A stretch of DNA of 64,000 nt from an uncultured Pseudomonas sp. (GTDB lineage Bacteria; Pseudomonadota; Gammaproteobacteria; Pseudomonadales; Pseudomonadaceae). This document shows, one piece after another, positions 32,430-42,610 of this stretch. The stretch covers positions 1 through 64,000 of the forward strand of contig NZ_CAMPHI010000017.1 in assembly GCF_946885955.1 (NCBI RefSeq), given 5' to 3'. The stretch's first letter is position 1. Each line of letters begins with the position of its first letter. The notes under the pieces were generated by a model. That model saw only the letters and a list, made by a program, of their open reading frames with translations, was not told the origin of the DNA and made no database searches. A program made the position numbers and the translations under genes.

Positions 32430-35400
32430 TTATTCCCGATCCAGGGTAGTCAGCTCGAACCAGAATGTCGCGCCCTGGCCGGCAATCGAGTCGAAGCCAA
32501 TATGTCCGTCCATCCGTTCGATGATCTCCTTGCTGATCGCCAGGCCCAGGCCAGTGCCGCCTTTTTGTCGGGTATCGGTGGCGTCGGCCTGGGAAAACTT
32601 GCTGAAGATCTGCGACTGAAAGGCTTCCGGCACACCGGGGCCGTGATCGTGCACGCTGACCCTGACGCGTTCGCCGACGGTCTGCAGGCTGATCTCCACA
32701 GGTTTACCGGGCGGCGAGAACTTTGCCGCATTCGATAACAGGTTGGCCAACACCTGGGCCAGACGTTGCCGGTCGACCCGCACACGCACCTGCGCAGGGT
32801 TTGGCTGCAACAGCAGGCTCACCTGGTGTTCGCTGGCGTAGGGCTGGTTCTGTTCGATCGCCTGTTCGACCAGCGGCAGCAGTGCCTCGGGCTGCAGGTC
32901 GAAGAGCATCTTGCCGGCCACCAGCTTTTCCATGTCGAGCAGGTCGTTGATCAGCAGGTTGAGGCGCTTGCTGTTGTCTTCGGCGATTTGCAGCATCTTG
33001 CCCATCGCCGCGGGCGCCTCGCCCAGCGCGCCGCCATTGATCAGGCCGAGGGAGCCGGCGATGGCGGTTAGCGGGGTGCGCAACTCGTGGCTGACGGTAG
33101 AGACGAATTCGTTCTTCATGCGTTCGATGCGCTTGCGTTCGTCGATATCGCGAATCACCGCGATGAAGCGCTGCTCGCCCTGGTGGCTGATTTGCGACAC
33201 CGCCAGTTCCATGGCGAATACTTCGCCGTTGCTGCGCAACGCGTTCAGCTCACGCACCTGGCCGATGATGGTCGAGGAGCCGCCGGCCAGGTAACGCGCG
33301 AGATAGCCGTCGTGGGCCGAACGGTTGGGCTCGGGCATCAGCAGGCTGACGTTGCGTCCGGCTACCTGGTCATGGCTGTAACCGAACAGCTGCTCGGCGG
33401 CGCGGTTGAAGGTCTCGATGCGGCCCTGCTTATCAATGGTGATGATGGCGTCGAGGATATTGTCGAGCACGGTGCGCAGGTAATGTTCGCGCTCGCGGAT
33501 CGCGCGCTCGGTGGCGATGCGTTCGCTGAAGTCCTGGATCTGCGCGATGAAGTGCAGGGGCTTACCGGCACTGTCGCGCAGCAGCGATACGCTTTGCAGC
33601 ACCCAGATCACCCGACCGAGCTTGTCGAGGAAGCGCTTTTCGATCTGATAGCCACTGATGCGTCCTGCCAGCAGGGCGGCCAGATTGTCCAGATCGCTTT
33701 CCAGGTCGTCGCTATGGGTAATGGTCTGGAAGCTGCTTCTCAGCAGTTCGTGGCGGCTGTAGCCGAGCATCCGGCAGAGTTCGTCGTTGACCTCCTGCCA
33801 GCGGCCTTCCGGGCTGATCAGCGCCATGCCCTGAGGCGCGGTGTTGAACGCGTTGCTGAACAATTCCTGGCTGAGCCTGATTTCGTCCTCGAACTGCTTA
33901 CGTTCGCTGATATCCCAGATGAATCCGTTCAACCACAGCAGTTTTCCGTCGCTGTCGTACTCGCCGCGGCCTTTTTCCCGTACCCAGACGCTGTGGCCGT
34001 CGGCGTGGATCAGCCGGTAGGTCAGCTCGTAGCTTTGCTGTTTGGCCAGTTGTACCTGGCTGCCGTAAGTGATGGCCTGGTCATCGGGGTGGATGATGCT
34101 GGCGAAGCTGCGCACGCTGTTGTCGATGAAATCGCTGGCCGGGTAGCCGGTCAGCGAGGCGATCTCGGCGCTGACGTAGACCATGCTCCAATCGCGGTCG
34201 TCGTGGCAGCGATAGACCACGCCGGGCAGGTTGGCGACCATGCCGCGGAAGCGGCTTTCGCTGCGTTGCAGGGCTCGGGTGGCCTGGTGCAGTTCGCTGA
34301 TATCGGCGGCGATACCCAGATAACCGGTGATCGCACCGTTACCGTCGCGGATGGCATTGACCGTCAGGTTGACCCTGCGCTGTTCGCCATTCTTGCGCAC
34401 GTAGGTCCATTGGCGAGTTTCCTGCTCGCCGTTGCGCGGGTTGTAGATAAATACTTCGAAGCCGTCGACCGGCCGGCCCGCGAGAATGCTGAGTTCTTTA
34501 CCGCGGGCCTCGATTTCTTCGGCCAGGTGCAGGTTCACGGGGCTGCACCGGCCGATCAGCTCGCTGGCCGAGTAGCCGAGCAGTTGTTCCGCACCGGAGT
34601 TGAACAGGCTGATCAGGCCGTCGCTGTCGGTGGCGATGATCGACACGCCGGTGGCCGCATCCAGTACCGCCTGGAGAAAGGCGCGGGCGTTGCGTACCTG
34701 TTCTTCCTGGTGTTTGGTTTCGCTGATATCGGTGTGGGTGCCATACATCAGCAGCGGTTGCCCGTCAGCGGTGCGGCTTTCCAGGTAGCCGCGGTCGTGT
34801 ATCCAGACCCAATGGCCGTGCTTGTGGCGTACCCGGATCTGGCAGTCGTAATACGCCAGCTTGCCGCGGAAGTGGCGCTTGATCAGCGCCTTGGCCATGG
34901 CGGCATCTTCTGGGTGCATCATCTTCAGCCAGGTGCGCACGTCGAGGGGCGCGAGTTCCTCCAGGGTATAGCCGGTGATTTCGCTCCAGCGTCGGTTGAA
35001 GACGATGGCGCCGCTGATCACGTTCCACTCCCAGGTGCCGACATGAGTGCCTTCGATGATGCTGGTCAGGCGCTGGCGTTGCGACTTGAGCTCTGCCTGG
35101 GCTTCGGCTTGCTCGGTGATGTCCTGCACTGTGCCGACCAGACGGGTCATCCGGCCCTGTTCGTCGGCCTGCAGGCGCGCCAGCGCATGCACCCAGCGCA
35201 CCGTGCCGTCGCGGCGCAGGATGCGGTGGGTCACGTCGTATTTGCCGCCATTGCGCACACGCGCCTCGCTGGCTTCGACCAGCGCCAGGTCATCGGGGTG
35301 CACGACCTGTTTCAGGCGTTCGACGCTTGGGCTGAACTGCTGCGGGTCGTAGCCGAAAATCTCGCACAGGGTGGCCGAGCAGAACTGCTCGCCGGTTTCG

Positions 35401-37637
35401 CTATTGGACTCCCAGTGGCCCAAACGGGCGATTTGCTGCGCCTCGTCGAGGCGTTCGAGCAAGGCTTGCCGGGCCAGCTCCTGCTGCTGGCGTTCCAGGG
35501 TGGCGCCAACCCAGCGGGCAAACAGGCGCAAAAACTCGTGATCCGCCTCATCGAAGGGCTGCGCCCGGGTGTCGGACGCGGAAAAGCTCAGGGTGCCAAA
35601 GCGTTGGCCGCCGACCCACAGGGCGATGCCGATATAGGTCTCCAGGGCGAATGAGGCGTAGCAGGGGTGCGAGGCATATTGGCCGGTGCGCATATGATCG
35701 ATGGCCAATACGTCATCGCTGCGCAGGGTCAGGCTGCAATAGGTGTCGTTCAGCGCAAAGCGCTGGCCGTCGTGCAGGCCCTGCGGCGAGACCTGCACCA
35801 GCACGCGGTAGTCGTTAGCCTCGATCTTGCTGATGATGGCTATCGGCACCTGGTAGAAGTCGGCGCCCAGGCGTAGCGCCTGGCGCAACTGTTCCTGGCT
35901 GCTCAGTTTCGGCAGTGCGGCGATTTCGTTGAGTGCGCGCAATGCCGCTTCCAGGCGCCACTGGCGGTGTTGGGTCGCCTGGCTGAGGGCGTCGCGGCGC
36001 AGGGCATTGATCAGTTGGCCGAGGGTGGCGAGCAGCGGTTGCAGCTGCTCGATCAGCGCTTGCGCATAGCCATCGGCGCAATTGCCCAGACCGAGCATGC
36101 CGACCATCTCGCCCTGGGCATGGATCGGCAGGCCGGCGAAGGCGTGCAACCTCGGATGGCCGGGCGGCAGGCCGCTACCGTAGGGGGCGTTCATCGGGTC
36201 ATTGTCGAGCAATGGCACGCCGCTGCGGATGACCTGACCGAATAGCGTATCGAGGTTGCGAAATTCGATGCCGACCGGGACCTGCTCGGCGAAGAAGCGC
36301 ATGCTGGCGGCATCCCCGGCGGTGTAGCTGATGGCATAGGTGTGCAGATAACGAGCGCCTTGCTCGTCATAGAGAACCTCGCCGATAAAGCCGAACTGGC
36401 TGGCGGTCAGTTCGAGGATGCGTTTGAGCAGGGCATCGAAGGCGACGCGCTGGTTCTGTGCATTGATATAGGCCGCCTGGGCGGCTGCGATCACCGCCAG
36501 CAGCTGCCGCGATTGCTCGCTCTGCCGATGCTTGTCCTGCAGGGCGAGGTGGTGCTGGCGCATCAGCTGTTGGCTGCTGTGTCGGGTCGCCAGCAACAAC
36601 AGCACCAGCAGGGTTTCCGCACCGAGCCAGGCCAGCAACCATTTGCCCAGCAGCCAGCGCTGCTCGCGTTGATGGCTGAAGTACGGGTCGCTGATGTCGC
36701 GCCAGGTCAGCGCCATGGCGCTGGGTTGGGTAGCGATGGCATCAGCCGAGATGTAGCTTGGCAGCGGTATCTGGTTCAGCAGATAAGTGCGCCCCTGATC
36801 TTCGAGCAGTGTGAGGGTATTGCCCTCGGCCGGGTCGGGCAGCTTATGCAGGGCCTGCCAGTTCTGTACCTGCGGGCGTGAAGATGACTCCAGATACCAG
36901 TTGTTGGTGTCACCCAGGCCGCGCAGCAGCTCGCCACCGGCGTTCGCTGAAACGTTACCGCGTTTGAGGCGCAGGGCGATGCCGGCATCCAGCTCGCGGT
37001 CCAGTTGACTCAGGTTGTTGTGGATGTCCACCTGCGCTTCGATCGCGCCGATCGCCAGCAGATCGTCGGAGCCCAAGCCCTCGATCAGCAGCGGAGCGAT
37101 CGCATGCATGGCCAGGCTCTTGCTACCCAGCCCGGCCTTGATTTGCCGGGTTTGCAGCGCCTCGTGCAGGATCGCCTGCTGCGCATCCGGGCGGTCGCCG
37201 TACCATTCGGGCTGGTGGACCCGCAGCAACACCTCGGCGCTTGGCGCCAGGTGCACATAGAGATCGAAGGGATGGCTGTCCTGCAGGGCGCGCCAGCGGA
37301 TCGCCAAACGGGTATAGAGCTGATTGCGAGCGGCGCTCAGGGCCTGGCTGTCGGCACCGCCGTGGATTTTCGCCACGTAGGCCTGGCGCACCAACTCGAC
37401 CACCGAGGGGTCGGCGGCGATGCTTTGCGCGAGTAGCTGGGCCTCGTCCTGCAAGCCGAGTTGGGCACTTTGCAGTGCCAGCTGTTGCGACTCGTGCTGC
37501 TTGGCGAGTTGTAACTGCCAGAGCGCTTCACGTTCCCGCAGGGCGAAACCACCCAGGGCGGCGAAGAATAGTGCCAAGCCCAGGCTGCCGAGCCCGACTA
37601 TCCAGCGAATGGTGGCGTTTTTGCGCCCGTCGTTCAT
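32430..37637 (-). CDS. Very large PAS/GAF sensor histidine kinase
   Basis: The 1735-residue protein has a first membrane span (about 12-33), a ~295-residue periplasmic sensor region and a second span (about 332-352). Two GAF domains follow (about 395-550 and 565-718), then six PAS domains in a row (about 735-845, 855-975, 985-1115, 1125-1245, 1255-1375, 1385-1500), a HisKA dimerisation helix with His1517 (SHELRTPLTA) and a HATPase domain (about 1620-1733; NAAKF, HGPGVP, GGTGLGLA). It lacks a fused receiver, matching separate receiver proteins downstream. So many input modules point to integration of several cytoplasmic signals plus one periplasmic signal. Confidence 0.92.
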   Translation of the reverse strand: MNDGRKNATIRWIVGLGSLGLALFFAALGGFALREREALWQLQLAKQHESQQLALQSAQLGLQDEAQLLAQSIAADPSVVELVRQAYVAKIHGGADSQALSAARNQLYTRLAIRWRALQDSHPFDLYVHLAPSAEVLLRVHQPEWYGDRPDAQQAILHEALQTRQIKAGLGSKSLAMHAIAPLLIEGLGSDDLLAIGAIEAQVDIHNNLSQLDRELDAGIALRLKRGNVSANAGGELLRGLGDTNNWYLESSSRPQVQNWQALHKLPDPAEGNTLTLLEDQGRTYLLNQIPLPSYISADAIATQPSAMALTWRDISDPYFSHQREQRWLLGKWLLAWLGAETLLVLLLLATRHSSQQLMRQHHLALQDKHRQSEQSRQLLAVIAAAQAAYINAQNQRVAFDALLKRILELTASQFGFIGEVLYDEQGARYLHTYAISYTAGDAASMRFFAEQVPVGIEFRNLDTLFGQVIRSGVPLLDNDPMNAPYGSGLPPGHPRLHAFAGLPIHAQGEMVGMLGLGNCADGYAQALIEQLQPLLATLGQLINALRRDALSQATQHRQWRLEAALRALNEIAALPKLSSQEQLRQALRLGADFYQVPIAIISKIEANDYRVLVQVSPQGLHDGQRFALNDTYCSLTLRSDDVLAIDHMRTGQYASHPCYASFALETYIGIALWVGGQRFGTLSFSASDTRAQPFDEADHEFLRLFARWVGATLERQQQELARQALLERLDEAQQIARLGHWESNSETGEQFCSATLCEIFGYDPQQFSPSVERLKQVVHPDDLALVEASEARVRNGGKYDVTHRILRRDGTVRWVHALARLQADEQGRMTRLVGTVQDITEQAEAQAELKSQRQRLTSIIEGTHVGTWEWNVISGAIVFNRRWSEITGYTLEELAPLDVRTWLKMMHPEDAAMAKALIKRHFRGKLAYYDCQIRVRHKHGHWVWIHDRGYLESRTADGQPLLMYGTHTDISETKHQEEQVRNARAFLQAVLDAATGVSIIATDSDGLISLFNSGAEQLLGYSASELIGRCSPVNLHLAEEIEARGKELSILAGRPVDGFEVFIYNPRNGEQETRQWTYVRKNGEQRRVNLTVNAIRDGNGAITGYLGIAADISELHQATRALQRSESRFRGMVANLPGVVYRCHDDRDWSMVYVSAEIASLTGYPASDFIDNSVRSFASIIHPDDQAITYGSQVQLAKQQSYELTYRLIHADGHSVWVREKGRGEYDSDGKLLWLNGFIWDISERKQFEDEIRLSQELFSNAFNTAPQGMALISPEGRWQEVNDELCRMLGYSRHELLRSSFQTITHSDDLESDLDNLAALLAGRISGYQIEKRFLDKLGRVIWVLQSVSLLRDSAGKPLHFIAQIQDFSERIATERAIREREHYLRTVLDNILDAIITIDKQGRIETFNRAAEQLFGYSHDQVAGRNVSLLMPEPNRSAHDGYLARYLAGGSSTIIGQVRELNALRSNGEVFAMELAVSQISHQGEQRFIAVIRDIDERKRIERMKNEFVSTVSHELRTPLTAIAGSLGLINGGALGEAPAAMGKMLQIAEDNSKRLNLLINDLLDMEKLVAGKMLFDLQPEALLPLVEQAIEQNQPYASEHQVSLLLQPNPAQVRVRVDRQRLAQVLANLLSNAAKFSPPGKPVEISLQTVGERVRVSVHDHGPGVPEAFQSQIFSKFSQADATDTRQKGGTGLGLAISKEIIERMDGHIGFDSIAGQGATFWFELTTLDRE

Positions 37638-37720
37638 CGAGTCGATGTCCTAAGTGCCTGATGCCGGGTCTTGCTGCCCGTGATGACCGGCGATGGCCGG
37701 GCGGGCCGGAACGGGACACG

Positions 37721-40015
37721 TCATTGGCAATCCTGGCTCTGCTCGGTATGCGGTCTGGTAGCCAATTCTTTGTTGGCCGGCGGTTGCGGCCGGCCGAACA
37801 GGTAGCCTTGGCCGAAGTCGCAGCCGTGCTCGCGCAAAAACGCCAGTTGTTCCGGCTGTTCGATCCCTTCGGCCAGCACCTTCAGGTTCAAGTTGTGGCC
37901 CAGGGCAATCACCGCGCAGGTGATCGCCGCGTCATCGCTGTCATGCGGCAGGCCGCGGACGAAACTCTGGTCCAGCTTGAGCTTGTGCACTGGCAGACGC
38001 TTCAAGCGCGCCAATGAGCTATAGCCGGTACCGAAGTCGTCGATGGCCAGCCGGATGCCCAGTTCGCACAGGCGCCCGAGTAGCAGGAGGGCGGCATCCG
38101 GATCGGCCATGACCGCGCTTTCGGTGACTTCCAGCTCCAGGTGTGCGGGGTCCATGCCGGTATCTGCCAATACCTGGGCCACTTGTTGATCCAGCGTGCC
38201 TTTGCCGAACAGGCGGCTGGACACATTCACTGCGACGAAGCGCGGCGCCTGCGGCTGGCTTCGCCAGCGCACCATCTGCCAACAAGCCTGTTCCAATACC
38301 CAGATATCGATCGCGCCGATCAGGCCGCTGTCCTCGGCGATGGGGATGAACTCGCCGGGCGGAACCAGGCCACGTTGCGGGTGCTGCCAGCGTACCAGCG
38401 CTTCGACGCCGATCATGCTGCCGCTGGCCAGGTCGTGCAGCGGTTGGTAGTAAACCCGCAACTCGTCATTTTCTAGGGCATGGTGCAAAGCGCTGACCAA
38501 CTCGATGCGCAGACGCGCTGACTCGGTCAGTTCCTGGGTATAGAACGCATAGCCTTCGCGGCCGTTGTTCTTGGCCTTGGATAAGGCCGAGTCGGCATTG
38601 CGCATCACCTGTTCCAGGTTCACCGCATCGCCGGGGAACAAGCTGATGCCGATGCTGGCGCTCATGAAGAACTCATGGCGGTCGAGGTTGAACGGCGCCG
38701 CCAAACAGTTCAGCAGTTGCTGGGCCAGGGACGCCGCCTGGGTCGCATTCAGGCAGTGTTCGCAGAGCAGGCCGAACTCGTCGCCGCCCAGGCGCGCCAG
38801 GGTCATGCCCTCGTTCATCTGGGTTTTCAGGCGCTCGCCAACGGCCTTGAGCAGCAGGTCGCCGATGTTGTGGCCGAGGCTTTCGTTGATGTGCTTGAAG
38901 TGATCCAGGTCGATCAACAGCACTGCGCCTTGCTGTTCGGATTGCGCGCGCTTGAGGGCATTCTCGACCCGCTCGGTGAACAGCAGGCGGTTGGGCAGGT
39001 CGCTCAGCGGGTCGTGGTGCGCGAGGTGGTCCAGTTCGTTCTGCGAGCGTTTCAAGGCGCTGATATCGGAGAACACCGCGACGTAGTGGCTGATTTCGCC
39101 CTGTTCGTCGAGAATGCTGCGGATGCACTGCCACTGCGGATAGATTTCGCCGCTCTTGCGCCGGTTCCAGATCTCCCCGCTCCAGGTGCCGCGGGTTTCC
39201 AGGGCATGCCACATGCGCTGGTAAAACTCGTGATCGTGACGTCCCGAACTTAGAAAGCGCGGCTGCAAGCCTCGTATTTCCTCGAGGTCGTAGCCGGTGA
39301 TGCGGGTGAACGCCGGGTTGATGTGGACGGTGTTCAGGTCGCGGTCGGTGACCAGCACGCCATCCTGGGTCGCGTCGAATACGGCCGCAGCCTGGCGCAG
39401 GCTTTCTTCGTCGGCGCGGCGTTGGGTGATATCGCTGGCGGTGCCGATAAAACGTTCGGGTCGGCCCTGCTGATCCACGACCAGGCGCCCGAGCGATAGC
39501 ACCCAGCGGTACTCGCCGTTGCTGTGGCGCATGCGGTAGGCGGCCTGGAAAGGGCGCTGATCGGCGTTCGCCAGCAGCTCGGCGGCGTGCTGCTGAACTT
39601 GCGCGAGGTCGTCCGGGTGCAAATGACCGAGCCAGCGTTGGCGCGTATCGCCCAGCTCCGCCACGCTCATCCCGAGCAAGGCGCGGTAGCCCTCGGAAAA
39701 GAACACCCGATTGCTCTGCAGGTGCCAATCCCATAAACCTTCCTGGGCGCTTTCCAGGGCCAGGTTGAGACGCGCTTCGCTGTCGCTCAGGGCTTTGCGC
39801 GTGCGTGCGTGGGTACTTTGATGGCGCCACAGGATCAGATATAGCAGGACGCTGCTGAGCAAAACGAAGCCCAGGCCCTTGAATAACTGCAGGTGCTCGA
39901 ATTGTTCGTAGGGTAAATCGAGGGCGACGAGCGCTCGATCGCTGAGCAGCACCCATAATCCAGCCACCAGCGTAAAGCTCAAAGTCAGACGCGTGGCGCC
40001 TTGGCGAATGCTCAT
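37721..40015 (-). CDS. PAS-PAS-GGDEF-EAL c-di-GMP protein
   Basis: The 764-residue protein has two N-terminal membrane spans (about 12-28 and 45-63), two PAS domains (about 82-198 and 205-320), a GGDEF domain (about 325-490, intact GGDEF at 410-414, no RxxD inhibitory site) and an EAL domain (about 505-745, with EALVRW and DDFGTGYSSL). Both catalytic signatures look intact, so it could make or degrade c-di-GMP. The ATG at 40015 precedes the first span. As I recall, P. aeruginosa PA0285 has this layout next to desA (PA0286), and desA follows here too, divergently. Confidence 0.9.
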   Translation of the reverse strand: MSIRQGATRLTLSFTLVAGLWVLLSDRALVALDLPYEQFEHLQLFKGLGFVLLSSVLLYLILWRHQSTHARTRKALSDSEARLNLALESAQEGLWDWHLQSNRVFFSEGYRALLGMSVAELGDTRQRWLGHLHPDDLAQVQQHAAELLANADQRPFQAAYRMRHSNGEYRWVLSLGRLVVDQQGRPERFIGTASDITQRRADEESLRQAAAVFDATQDGVLVTDRDLNTVHINPAFTRITGYDLEEIRGLQPRFLSSGRHDHEFYQRMWHALETRGTWSGEIWNRRKSGEIYPQWQCIRSILDEQGEISHYVAVFSDISALKRSQNELDHLAHHDPLSDLPNRLLFTERVENALKRAQSEQQGAVLLIDLDHFKHINESLGHNIGDLLLKAVGERLKTQMNEGMTLARLGGDEFGLLCEHCLNATQAASLAQQLLNCLAAPFNLDRHEFFMSASIGISLFPGDAVNLEQVMRNADSALSKAKNNGREGYAFYTQELTESARLRIELVSALHHALENDELRVYYQPLHDLASGSMIGVEALVRWQHPQRGLVPPGEFIPIAEDSGLIGAIDIWVLEQACWQMVRWRSQPQAPRFVAVNVSSRLFGKGTLDQQVAQVLADTGMDPAHLELEVTESAVMADPDAALLLLGRLCELGIRLAIDDFGTGYSSLARLKRLPVHKLKLDQSFVRGLPHDSDDAAITCAVIALGHNLNLKVLAEGIEQPEQLAFLREHGCDFGQGYLFGRPQPPANKELATRPHTEQSQDCQ

Positions 40016-40318
40016 GAAGCGACCTGGCTCCTTGTCGTGTTGCCCGGGTGTCCGTCGGATAGTGCTAGCGGAGGCGCAATAGGCTTTAGTATAGATGCCG
40101 CTGCGTGCGATACAGGGATATACCAAAGGATATCCGGCAGGCCGTTGAAAAAACTGGGCGAATCAGGGCTCGTATGCAAGGCGTCGAGCCCCGCGCCATC
40201 CCCAGCGCCGGGTCGCCTGCGTCGGTAGTATTTCAATCGCCTGCTGGCCTTCGGGAAATTACAGGGAGGATCAGTGCCGAGCAGTCCGCATCATTCTTAG
40301 CAAGAGGCAAACAGCACC
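40016..40318. other. 303-base divergent gap before desA
   Basis: This stretch separates the GGDEF-EAL gene from desA. It contains a MITE-like palindromic element (40137-40244) and an AT-richer patch around 40081-40135 that may carry promoters for both genes. I see no open frame with a ribosome binding site. Confidence 0.5.
40137..40244. repeat. MITE-like palindromic element with nested hairpin
   Basis: The ends GCAGGCCGTTGAAA (40137-40150) and TTTCAATCGCCTGC (40231-40244) are inverted copies with two mismatches. A nested GGGCTCG/CGAGCCC hairpin lies inside (about 40168-40193). The end sequence is related to that of the 51350-51491 element. Confidence 0.5.
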
Positions 40319-41506
40319 ATGTGGTACAACGGATTTCTAGATTTATCGGTCTGGCAGTTGCTGGCAACGATCCTGATATTGACGCACGTGACCATCGTCA
40401 GCGTGACCGTGTATCTGCACCGTTATTCTGCCCATCGTGCCCTGGAATTGCATCCAGCGCTCAAGCATTTCTTCCGTTTCTGGCTGTGGTTGACCACCGG
40501 GCAGAACACCCGTGAGTGGACGGCCATCCACCGCAAGCATCACGCCAAGTGCGAAACCGTGGACGACCCGCATAGCCCGGTGATCAAGGGCCTAGGCACC
40601 GTTCTGCGCACCGGTGCGGAACTTTACGCCGAAGAGGCGAAGAATCCGGACACCCTGCGTATCTACGGCAAGAACTGCCCGGAAGACTGGATCGAGCGCA
40701 ACCTCTATTCGCGCTTTACCTTCGGCGGTATCGCGCTGATGGCGGTGGTCGATCTGGCGCTGTTCGGCGTGATCGGCATCACCGTCTGGGCGATCCAGAT
40801 GATGTGGATTCCGGTCTGGGCCGCCGGCGTGATCAACGGCCTCGGCCATGCCGTCGGTTACCGCAACTTCGAGTGCCGGGACGCGGCGACCAACCTGCTG
40901 CCCTGGGGCATCCTGATCGGCGGCGAGGAGCTGCACAATAACCACCATACCTATCCCAACTCGGCCAAGCTGTCGGTGCGTAAGTGGGAGTTCGACATGG
41001 GCTGGTTGTGGATCAAGCTTTTCAGCTTCTGCGGTCTGGCCAAGGTGCAGCGTGTGGCGCCGATCGCCCACCGCGTCGCCGGCAAGCGCAGTCTGGATAT
41101 GGACACCGCCATGGCGATCCTCAACAACCGTTTCCAGATCATGGCGCAGTACCGCAAGCTGGTGATCGCGCCACTGGTCAAGCAGGAGCTGGCGAAAGTC
41201 GATACCTCGATGCGCCACCAGTTCCACCGCGCCAAACGTCTGCTGGCCCGCGAGCCGAGCCTGCTGCAGGACAACCAGCAACAGCGTATCGACGCCATGC
41301 TGGCGCAGAGTCAGGCACTCAAGGTGATCTACGAGAAGCGTCTGGCCTTGCAGCATATCTGGGTGAAGACCAGTGCCAACGGCCACGACATGCTCGAAGC
41401 GATCAAGCAATGGGTGCATGAGGCCGAAGCCAGCGGAATCCAGTCGCTACGCGATTTCGCCGAGCAGCTGAAAACCTACTCGCTACGCCCCACAGCCATG
41501 GCCTGA
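40319..41506 (+). CDS. desA: Delta-9 fatty acid desaturase DesA
   Basis: The 395-residue membrane protein has the acyl-lipid/acyl-CoA delta-9 desaturase His boxes: HRYSAH (HxxxxH), HRKHH (HxxHH) and HNNHH. These bind a diiron centre, and hydrophobic spans separate them. It adds a cis double bond to acyl chains, adjusting membrane fluidity. The C-terminal ~120 residues extend beyond the core as a helical tail. GAGG lies 10 bases before the ATG. Length and neighbourhood (PAS-GGDEF-EAL gene divergent) match PA0286 as I recall. A strong bidirectional terminator follows. Confidence 0.9.
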   Translation: MWYNGFLDLSVWQLLATILILTHVTIVSVTVYLHRYSAHRALELHPALKHFFRFWLWLTTGQNTREWTAIHRKHHAKCETVDDPHSPVIKGLGTVLRTGAELYAEEAKNPDTLRIYGKNCPEDWIERNLYSRFTFGGIALMAVVDLALFGVIGITVWAIQMMWIPVWAAGVINGLGHAVGYRNFECRDAATNLLPWGILIGGEELHNNHHTYPNSAKLSVRKWEFDMGWLWIKLFSFCGLAKVQRVAPIAHRVAGKRSLDMDTAMAILNNRFQIMAQYRKLVIAPLVKQELAKVDTSMRHQFHRAKRLLAREPSLLQDNQQQRIDAMLAQSQALKVIYEKRLALQHIWVKTSANGHDMLEAIKQWVHEAEASGIQSLRDFAEQLKTYSLRPTAMA

Positions 41507-41527
41507 TCGCGGCAACCCGTCGGACAT

Positions 41528-41573
41528 AAAAAAGCCGCGCCCGATTCGCAATGAATCGGGCGCGGCTTTTTTT
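41528..41573. terminator. Bidirectional Rho-independent terminator between desA and crc
   Basis: A perfect 20-base-pair stem (AAAAAAGCCGCGCCCGATTC with its complement) encloses a 5-base loop. T-tracts lie on both strands, so it can end both convergent genes. Confidence 0.95.
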
Positions 41574-41583
41574 GACGTATACG

Positions 41584-42363
41584 TCAGACGCTGAGAATCC
41601 AGTCGTAATCGACTATCAGCGGCGCGTGCTGCGAGAAGCGCGGTTGCCTCGGCATGCGCGCACTGCGCACGCTGCGGCGCATGCCCGGCGTCAGCAGCTG
41701 GTAATCGAAGCGATAACCGAGGTTGAGCAACTCGGCCTGTTCGCTGTCCGGCCACCAACTGAACTGCTCGCCTTCGCGGCTGACCTCACGCAGGGCATCG
41801 ACGTAACCCATGGTACCTATCACTTCGTCCAGCCAGGCGCGCTCGGGCGCGAGGAAACCGGGCGATTGCTGGCAGTCGCGCCAATTCTTCACATCCTGCT
41901 TCTGGTGCGCCACGTAGAGCGAGCCGCAGTAGATATATTCGCGCCGCTTGCGCCGCTGTTTGTCCAAATAGTGGGTGAAGTCGTCCATGAACTTGAATTT
42001 CTGATTCAAACCCTCGTCACCGCTCTGCCCGGATGGCAAAAGCAGCGTGGCAATACTCACCTTGTCGAAATCGGCCTGCAGGTAACGCCCATAGCGATCG
42101 GCCATTTCAAAGCCGAGTCCACTGATTACCGCCTTGGGTTGCAACCGCGAATAGAGGGCCACGCCACCTTGGCTTGGCACTTCAGCATCGCAGGCATAGA
42201 GGAAATAGCCATCCAGTTGGAGGGCTTGGTCGTCCAGATCAAAGGCGGAGGCGCGGGTGTCTTGCAGGCAGATCACGTCGGCATTCTGTGCTTGCAGCCA
42301 ACTGAGCAAACCACGCTCGACTGCAGCCTGAATGCCATTCACGTTCACACTGATGATCCGCAT
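41584..42363 (-). CDS. crc: Catabolite repression control protein Crc
   Basis: The 259-residue product has the length and start (MRIISVNVNGIQAA) of Pseudomonas Crc, which works with Hfq to block translation of catabolite-repressed mRNAs. The fold is exonuclease III-like, but catalytic positions are changed: LQDT instead of LQET, GSLYVAH instead of GDxNVA, and SQHAPL instead of SDHxPV. This agrees with loss of nuclease activity in the family. The start is at 42363; an upstream in-frame extension has no support. It diverges from pyrE, as in other pseudomonads. Confidence 0.95.
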   Translation of the reverse strand: MRIISVNVNGIQAAVERGLLSWLQAQNADVICLQDTRASAFDLDDQALQLDGYFLYACDAEVPSQGGVALYSRLQPKAVISGLGFEMADRYGRYLQADFDKVSIATLLLPSGQSGDEGLNQKFKFMDDFTHYLDKQRRKRREYIYCGSLYVAHQKQDVKNWRDCQQSPGFLAPERAWLDEVIGTMGYVDALREVSREGEQFSWWPDSEQAELLNLGYRFDYQLLTPGMRRSVRSARMPRQPRFSQHAPLIVDYDWILSV

Positions 42364-42610
42364 AAATGGCCCCCAAAAACACGTGCGTGTATGATACCCG
42401 AGCTGGTCTACATTAGCGAAATTGCTAGGCGCTGTTGCCTGAGATAGTCGCTCGGCGCGCATGCGTGCCGGGCATAGGTAAGCACGAAGCGCGAGGTTTG
42501 TCGTTCGGATAAGTGTCGAGCGGGCCGGCGCAGCTCGCGCGTGACCCTGTCCGGGTGGGCCGATTACCTTAGGCGAACAGTGCTATCCTCCAAGCTGTCC
42601 GGGGCTTTCA

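Noticed and set aside
33087..35654. 855-codon open frame opposite the large histidine kinase
   Set aside because: It lies fully antisense to well-defined PAS and HisKA coding sequence, has no domain-like content and a low-complexity Ala/Gly/Asp/Val composition. This is a high-GC shadow.
41528..41573. Long palindrome considered as an operator
   Set aside because: Position between convergent genes, GC stem and flanking A/T tracts on both strands fit a bidirectional terminator.
41584..42363. Exonuclease III as the function of this gene
   Set aside because: Fold and length match Crc, the catalytic motifs are altered, and the gene is divergent from pyrE as expected for crc.
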